Source: an uncultured Clostridia bacterium (lineage in GTDB: Bacteria > Bacillota > Clostridia > TANB77 > CAG-508). Taken from it: a stretch of DNA of 64,000 nucleotides. Both the position numbers and the translations under genes were made by a program. Location of the stretch: NCBI GenBank assembly GCA_948777935.1, contig CAQDYY010000002.1:137937-201936 (forward strand), read 5' to 3'. Under the pieces are notes generated by a model. That model was not told the DNA's origin and searched no databases. It saw only the letters and a program-made list of their open reading frames with translations. Each line of letters starts with the position of its first letter. Within the stretch, counting starts at the first letter, position 1. Positions 62,589-64,000 of this stretch are shown here, piece by piece.

Positions 62589-63716
62589 ATGGAATTATTG
62601 TTATTAGATAAAGATTTCCAAATTTGTGGATTAATAGATGATTTTTCTAGTCTTGTATGGAATAGAAAGTATTACGAATGTGGAAATTTTAATTTACAAA
62701 TAGGAATTAAATATTGGGAACAATTTAAAAACGCTATGTATGTTTATTCTAAGGATTTTATTGAAACAGGAATACTAGAAACATTAGACCATAAAACAAC
62801 AACACAGGGTGTAGAAATACAGAGGTCAGGAAGATTTTTAGAAAGTATGTTAGCCGATAGAGTAATAAATACTACGCAGTCTTTTAGAAACCAAACAACA
62901 GAAGATATAGTAAGAAGCTTAGTAAATACATTTGCGATAAATGCAGGAACAAGGTCAATACCAAATTTAATTTTAGGAGAGCGAAAAGGATTAGGGCGAA
63001 AACGAACAATGCAAATGACAGGAGACAATTTATTAGACAAAATTTATGAACTTTGCAAAGAAGATAAACTAAGCATTAAGTTGTGGTATGACTTCGATAA
63101 TAATAAGTTAGTATTTGAAGTATGGCAAGGGCTAGATAGACGAGATACGCAAAATGAAAATACATGGGCAATATTTTCAAGAAATTTTGAAAATATATCA
63201 GAAGACAGATATTCATTAGATGAAACTAAATATCGTAATTTTGCTTATGTAGCTGGAGAAGTTGAAGAAGAAACAGGAACAGACAGTGAAGGAATGCCAA
63301 TTACAACTAAAAGACGTGTAGACATAACAGTAGACAGAGTGAAAGAAGGCGAAAAACGTAAAGAATTATATGTTGACGCTAGAGATATACAATCGGAAAT
63401 TTACGATGATGAAGGAAATAGCACTAAAATATCAGATACAGAATATAAAGAAATGCTTAAGGAAAGAGGAATTGAAAAACTAAATGAATGCAATAAAGTA
63501 GAGGTAGCAGACTTTAGCATAGATACTTTAGCAAATTTAAAATATAAAACAGACTTTGATTTAGGGGATAAAGTAGTATATAAGAATGATGAACTAGGTT
63601 TCAATATAGAAAATAGAATTATTGGAATTTCTGAGGCTTACGAAGATGGTAATATGACATTAGGCGTAAGCTTTGGAGATGACTATAACATAAAGAAAGT
63701 AAAGGAGGTAATATAA
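62589..63716 (+). CDS. Tail-tip protein, ReqiPepy6 Gp37-like
   Basis: 375 residues from ATG 62589 (a GTG at 62580 is possible). 'FSSLVWNRKYYECGNFNLQIGIKYWEQFKNAMYVYSKDFIETGILE' and 'YRNFAYVAGEVEEETGTDSEGMPITTKRRVDITVD' fit the Gp37-like siphovirus baseplate/Tal family. Follows Dit in the expected order. Confidence 0.85.
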   Translation: MELLLLDKDFQICGLIDDFSSLVWNRKYYECGNFNLQIGIKYWEQFKNAMYVYSKDFIETGILETLDHKTTTQGVEIQRSGRFLESMLADRVINTTQSFRNQTTEDIVRSLVNTFAINAGTRSIPNLILGERKGLGRKRTMQMTGDNLLDKIYELCKEDKLSIKLWYDFDNNKLVFEVWQGLDRRDTQNENTWAIFSRNFENISEDRYSLDETKYRNFAYVAGEVEEETGTDSEGMPITTKRRVDITVDRVKEGEKRKELYVDARDIQSEIYDDEGNSTKISDTEYKEMLKERGIEKLNECNKVEVADFSIDTLANLKYKTDFDLGDKVVYKNDELGFNIENRIIGISEAYEDGNMTLGVSFGDDYNIKKVKEVI

Positions 63717-63717
63717 A

Positions 63718-64000
63718 GTGAGAAGTGGATTTTTTAACAGTGAAATAATAGGGTATGATGCAGAAAACATGCCAGTATTTGATAGAGCCGAAGAGGCTTC
63801 TTTTTTTGCGAAATATTTTAGTCAATTTATTAGCAATGGTGTGTTTCCAAATCCTTCTACAAATATGCAAGTATTAGCAACAGAAGGAATGAATATAAAA
63901 GTTGATATTGGTACGTGCTATGTAAATGGATATATGGGGTGGGTAGAACCTGCTGAAACATTTGAAATAGAAGAAAGTGATTTACAACCAAGAATTGATA
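63718..64000 (+). CDS. Baseplate or receptor-binding protein, N-terminal part (right-truncated)
   Basis: 94 residues up to the window edge. GTG start with AAAGGAGGTAATATAAA. 'GFFNSEIIGYDAENMPVFDRAEEASFFAKYFSQFISNGVFPNPSTNMQV' is the common start of upper-baseplate/tail-fibre proteins downstream of the Tal gene. Confidence 0.8.
   Translation, partial: MRSGFFNSEIIGYDAENMPVFDRAEEASFFAKYFSQFISNGVFPNPSTNMQVLATEGMNIKVDIGTCYVNGYMGWVEPAETFEIEESDLQPRID

Larger units (their letters stand above)
33482..64000. mobile_element. Prophage (siphovirus-like), left end at tRNA-Ser, right end outside the window
   Basis: Integrase next to tRNA-Ser, then lysogeny switch, replication and recombination genes, terminase, portal, capsid, tail chaperones, tape measure, distal tail and tail-tip proteins in conventional order. 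Lysis genes and attR are not in the window. Seventeen +1 CGG sites affect nine of its genes; with them read through, no structural or replication gene appears damaged. Confidence 0.93.

Overview
The window is very AT-rich DNA from a low-GC member of the Firmicutes, most likely an uncultured gut Clostridia. The signs are AGGAGG ribosome-binding sites, the purine gene content, a Tn916-type integrase, MobV and RepA_N-like plasmid genes, and a siphovirus-type prophage. No species can be named from the sequence alone.

Layout. Bases 1-6.4 kb hold purine biosynthesis genes: purL (partial) and purB on the plus strand, purE-purC-purH on the minus strand, with palindromic intergenic repeats between them. 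6.6-8.8 kb is a cysteine desulfurase operon with a ferredoxin-thioredoxin fusion. 8.8-11.1 kb is a lipase/TetR module next to a decayed element end. 11.1-27.8 kb holds two apparently identical 8,334-bp copies in tandem of an integrative mobilizable element inserted at the 3' end of tRNA-Pro(UGG). Each copy carries integrase, excisionase, a three-gene operon (DUF6076-like, DUF3800, BECR-like toxin fold), one foreign-looking cargo gene, a MobV relaxase with its oriT, and a replication initiator. 27.8-33.5 kb is host DNA: tRNA-Pro, tRNA-Arg(ACG), an orphan excisionase, small membrane proteins, an HxlR regulator facing a metallo-beta-lactamase-like gene, tadA and tRNA-Ser(CGA). 33.5 kb to the end is a prophage at tRNA-Ser: lysogeny switch, replication genes, a probable origin, small genes, then packaging, head and tail genes. 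It runs off the right edge.

The main observation is a recoding pattern. Twelve genes (purE, an HxlR regulator, an MBL-like gene and nine prophage genes) look broken by +1 frameshifts, 21 sites in all. Every site has the same form: one extra C directly before a GGN glycine codon, so that the zero frame reads CGG. Skipping that C restores the full protein every time, usually at an invariant glycine (Walker A of the SNF2 helicase, 'HRIGQ' of its motif VI, the PurE active-site loop, the repressor hinge). By eye I found no in-frame CGG read as arginine in any intact host or prophage gene. The only arginine CGGs are in the foreign cargo gene of the mobile element. The nearby tRNA-Arg has anticodon ACG, the substrate of the TadA encoded here, and inosine-34 reads CGU, CGC and CGA but not CGG. 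I read this as a lineage in which CGG lacks a normal arginine decoder and is bypassed by +1 frameshifting (or quadruplet decoding) as glycine, in a host and a long-resident prophage. A sequencing artefact is the main alternative and is weighed in the findings.

Other notable items: serial accretion at the tRNA-Pro locus with element-supplied tRNA terminators; candidate iterons at the element ends that come together on circularization; a probable phage origin at 44.25-44.42 kb; a shared 16-bp sequence downstream of both phage regulators; an InlB-like domain on the major capsid protein; and an Ltp-type superinfection-exclusion gene inside the tail operon.
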